Below are positions 6,608-7,498 of a stretch of DNA of 7,498 nt, piece after piece. The position numbers and the translations under genes are program-made. Source of the stretch: Fimbriimonadaceae bacterium (GTDB lineage Bacteria > Armatimonadota > Fimbriimonadia > Fimbriimonadales > Fimbriimonadaceae); assembly GCA_020849075.1 (NCBI GenBank), contig JADLGZ010000223.1:1-7498 (forward strand). Direction: 5' to 3'. The first letter of the stretch is position 1, and each line of letters begins with the position of its first letter. The notes below the pieces were generated by a model. That model searched no databases, was not told the origin of the DNA, and worked only from the letters and a program-made list of their open reading frames with translations.

Positions 6608-6690
6608 CAGGATACGCTCCAAGTTTAGCTCATCGAGGGTCCTCAACCCTAGGACTCAAACGACCTCATTTCTCGACGAAAGCTCCTCCG
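6608..6690. promoter_or_regulatory. Divergent lon / cysteine desulfurase intergenic region with an inverted repeat
   Basis: This 83-bp gap must contain the start signals for lon (leftward) and probably for the desulfurase gene (rightward). It holds a perfect inverted repeat, AGGGT (6636-6640) and ACCCT (6646-6650) around CCTCA, and the short element CTCAA repeated at 6642-6646 and 6655-6659. I find no full CIRCE element and no full HspR-type inverted repeat, and no convincing -35/-10 pair on either strand. The inverted repeat could be an operator, but the evidence is symmetry alone. Confidence 0.3.
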
Positions 6691-7498
6691 ATGGTCCGCG
6701 CTGATTTCCCGTACTTCGCCCACCACCCTCAGGATGTGTATCTGGATTCGGCGGCCACAACTCACAAGCCATCAGTAGTGATCGAAGCTGTCCGCGCATG
6801 TTATGAGAATTACGCCCCCATTCATCGAGGCTTATACCGATCTTCTGTAGAACTATCTGACCAATACGAGCAAGTCCGAAGCGTGGCTGCTGCCTTCATT
6901 GGAGCGGTTCCGGAAGAAATCATCTTCACCAAAAATGCTACAGAGGGTCTGAACCTCTTGGCGCACAGCTTGCCATTGGCCGGTTCTTGGAAAGAGGGGG
7001 ACGAGGTTATCCTGTCGGTCGCCGACCACCATGCCGTGATCCTGCCTTGGCAGGAAGCCGCTAAGCGCCATGGCCTCGCCTTGCGGTTTTTGGAACTGGA
7101 TGAACAGGGAGCGATTGACCTCGAATCCTTGCCCACCATCCTGAGTGATCGCACCCGAGCCATTGCGATCACCCATGTCTCCAATACGCTGGGATCAATT
7201 GCCGACCTTCCCCGTCTTCGACAGATTCTCACCTCGCGGGGGAGTGAAGCCGTGGTTATCGCTGATGCGTGCCAATCGGCACCGCACTTCCCTATTTCGG
7301 TCGGTTCACTCGGAGCAGATTTCTTGGTGTTCTCAGGCCACAAGCTCTATGCTCCCGCTGGTACTGGAGTTCTGTGGGGGAGGGAGAGCATGCTTGGCTC
7401 GCTGCCGCCCCTCCTAACGGGCGGCGACATGGTCGTTCAAGTCGGGCGGCTCGAAAGTGCTTATCTCCCACCGCCGCAGCGGTTCGAAGCAGGCACGC
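6691..7498 (+). CDS. SufS/CsdA-type cysteine desulfurase (class V aminotransferase fold), 3' end outside window
   Basis: PLP enzyme predicted to take sulfur from cysteine for Fe-S cluster or other sulfur biosynthesis; cytoplasmic. The frame is open from the ATG at 6691 to the window edge (269 codons of a usual 400 or so). It aligns by eye along its length with E. coli SufS: VRADFP at the start, YLDSAATTHKPS (17-28), HRG (45-47), NATEGLNLLAHS, the PLP-stacking His in DHHAV (112-116), ITHVSNTLG (160-168), D192 and Q195 in DACQ, the PLP Lys218 in SGHK, GGD (246-248), and RFEAGT at the edge. The catalytic Cys would lie beyond the window. Unusual residues are HHAV where HHAN is typical, HRGLY where HRG[VI]H is typical, and DACQ for DGAQ. 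The start agrees with the family N-terminus; no Shine-Dalgarno is visible. It might be SufS, CsdA or a related class V enzyme with another substrate. Confidence 0.87.
   Translation, partial: MVRADFPYFAHHPQDVYLDSAATTHKPSVVIEAVRACYENYAPIHRGLYRSSVELSDQYEQVRSVAAAFIGAVPEEIIFTKNATEGLNLLAHSLPLAGSWKEGDEVILSVADHHAVILPWQEAAKRHGLALRFLELDEQGAIDLESLPTILSDRTRAIAITHVSNTLGSIADLPRLRQILTSRGSEAVVIADACQSAPHFPISVGSLGADFLVFSGHKLYAPAGTGVLWGRESMLGSLPPLLTGGDMVVQVGRLESAYLPPPQRFEAGT

Noticed and set aside
6608..6690. Heat-shock CIRCE (HrcA) or HAIR (HspR) site upstream of lon
   Set aside because: Only an isolated ACTCAA half-like element is present; the required second inverted half at the right distance is absent.
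6822..7343. 173-codon open frame on the - strand opposite the desulfurase gene
   Set aside because: The + strand frame shows family motifs along its full length; the - strand translation has a biased, Ser/Arg-rich composition and no recognisable domain, as expected for a shadow frame.

Overview
The window is a compact, moderately GC-rich stretch of bacterial chromosome. It holds six recognisable housekeeping or nutrient genes and one small putative lipoprotein gene, with almost no non-coding DNA. I see no insertion sequences, phage genes, CRISPR arrays, RNA genes or recombination sites. Gene families and intact reading frames are clear. The host is not: the gene mix, an E. coli-type MntR and the scarcity of Shine-Dalgarno motifs would fit a free-living Gram-negative-like lineage, possibly Armatimonadota or a relative, but this is a guess without a database search.

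Layout, left to right. (1) The C-terminal half of alanine racemase (alr) on the + strand runs in from the left edge. It meets, tail to tail, (2) mntR, a manganese-sensing DtxR-family repressor on the - strand. The two stop codons share one CTAG palindrome. (3) A 77-bp divergent intergenic region carries a perfect palindrome, a second dyad and promoter-like elements, and drives mntR leftward and (4) mntH, an NRAMP manganese/divalent metal importer, rightward. (5) The mntH 3' end overlaps by 31 bp the 3' end of serS (seryl-tRNA synthetase, - strand). (6) serS is the last gene of a tight - strand cluster, transcribed in the order lon (ATP-dependent protease), a DUF2314-like putative lipoprotein, then serS. 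(7) An 83-bp divergent gap separates lon from a SufS/CsdA-type cysteine desulfurase on the + strand, which runs off the right edge.

Functional reading: mntR and mntH form a self-contained manganese homeostasis module. MntR keeps all six residues that bind Mn(II) in the family, and MntH keeps the NRAMP metal-site residues. The lon-lipoprotein-serS cluster groups protein quality control and translation with an envelope protein of unknown role. The desulfurase would supply sulfur for Fe-S clusters if its catalytic Cys, beyond the window, is present.

I do not see convincing evidence for a new biological system. The points most worth a second look are the arrangement of the manganese switch, the lipoprotein lodged between lon and serS, the overlapping convergent gene ends, and unusual signature residues in the desulfurase.
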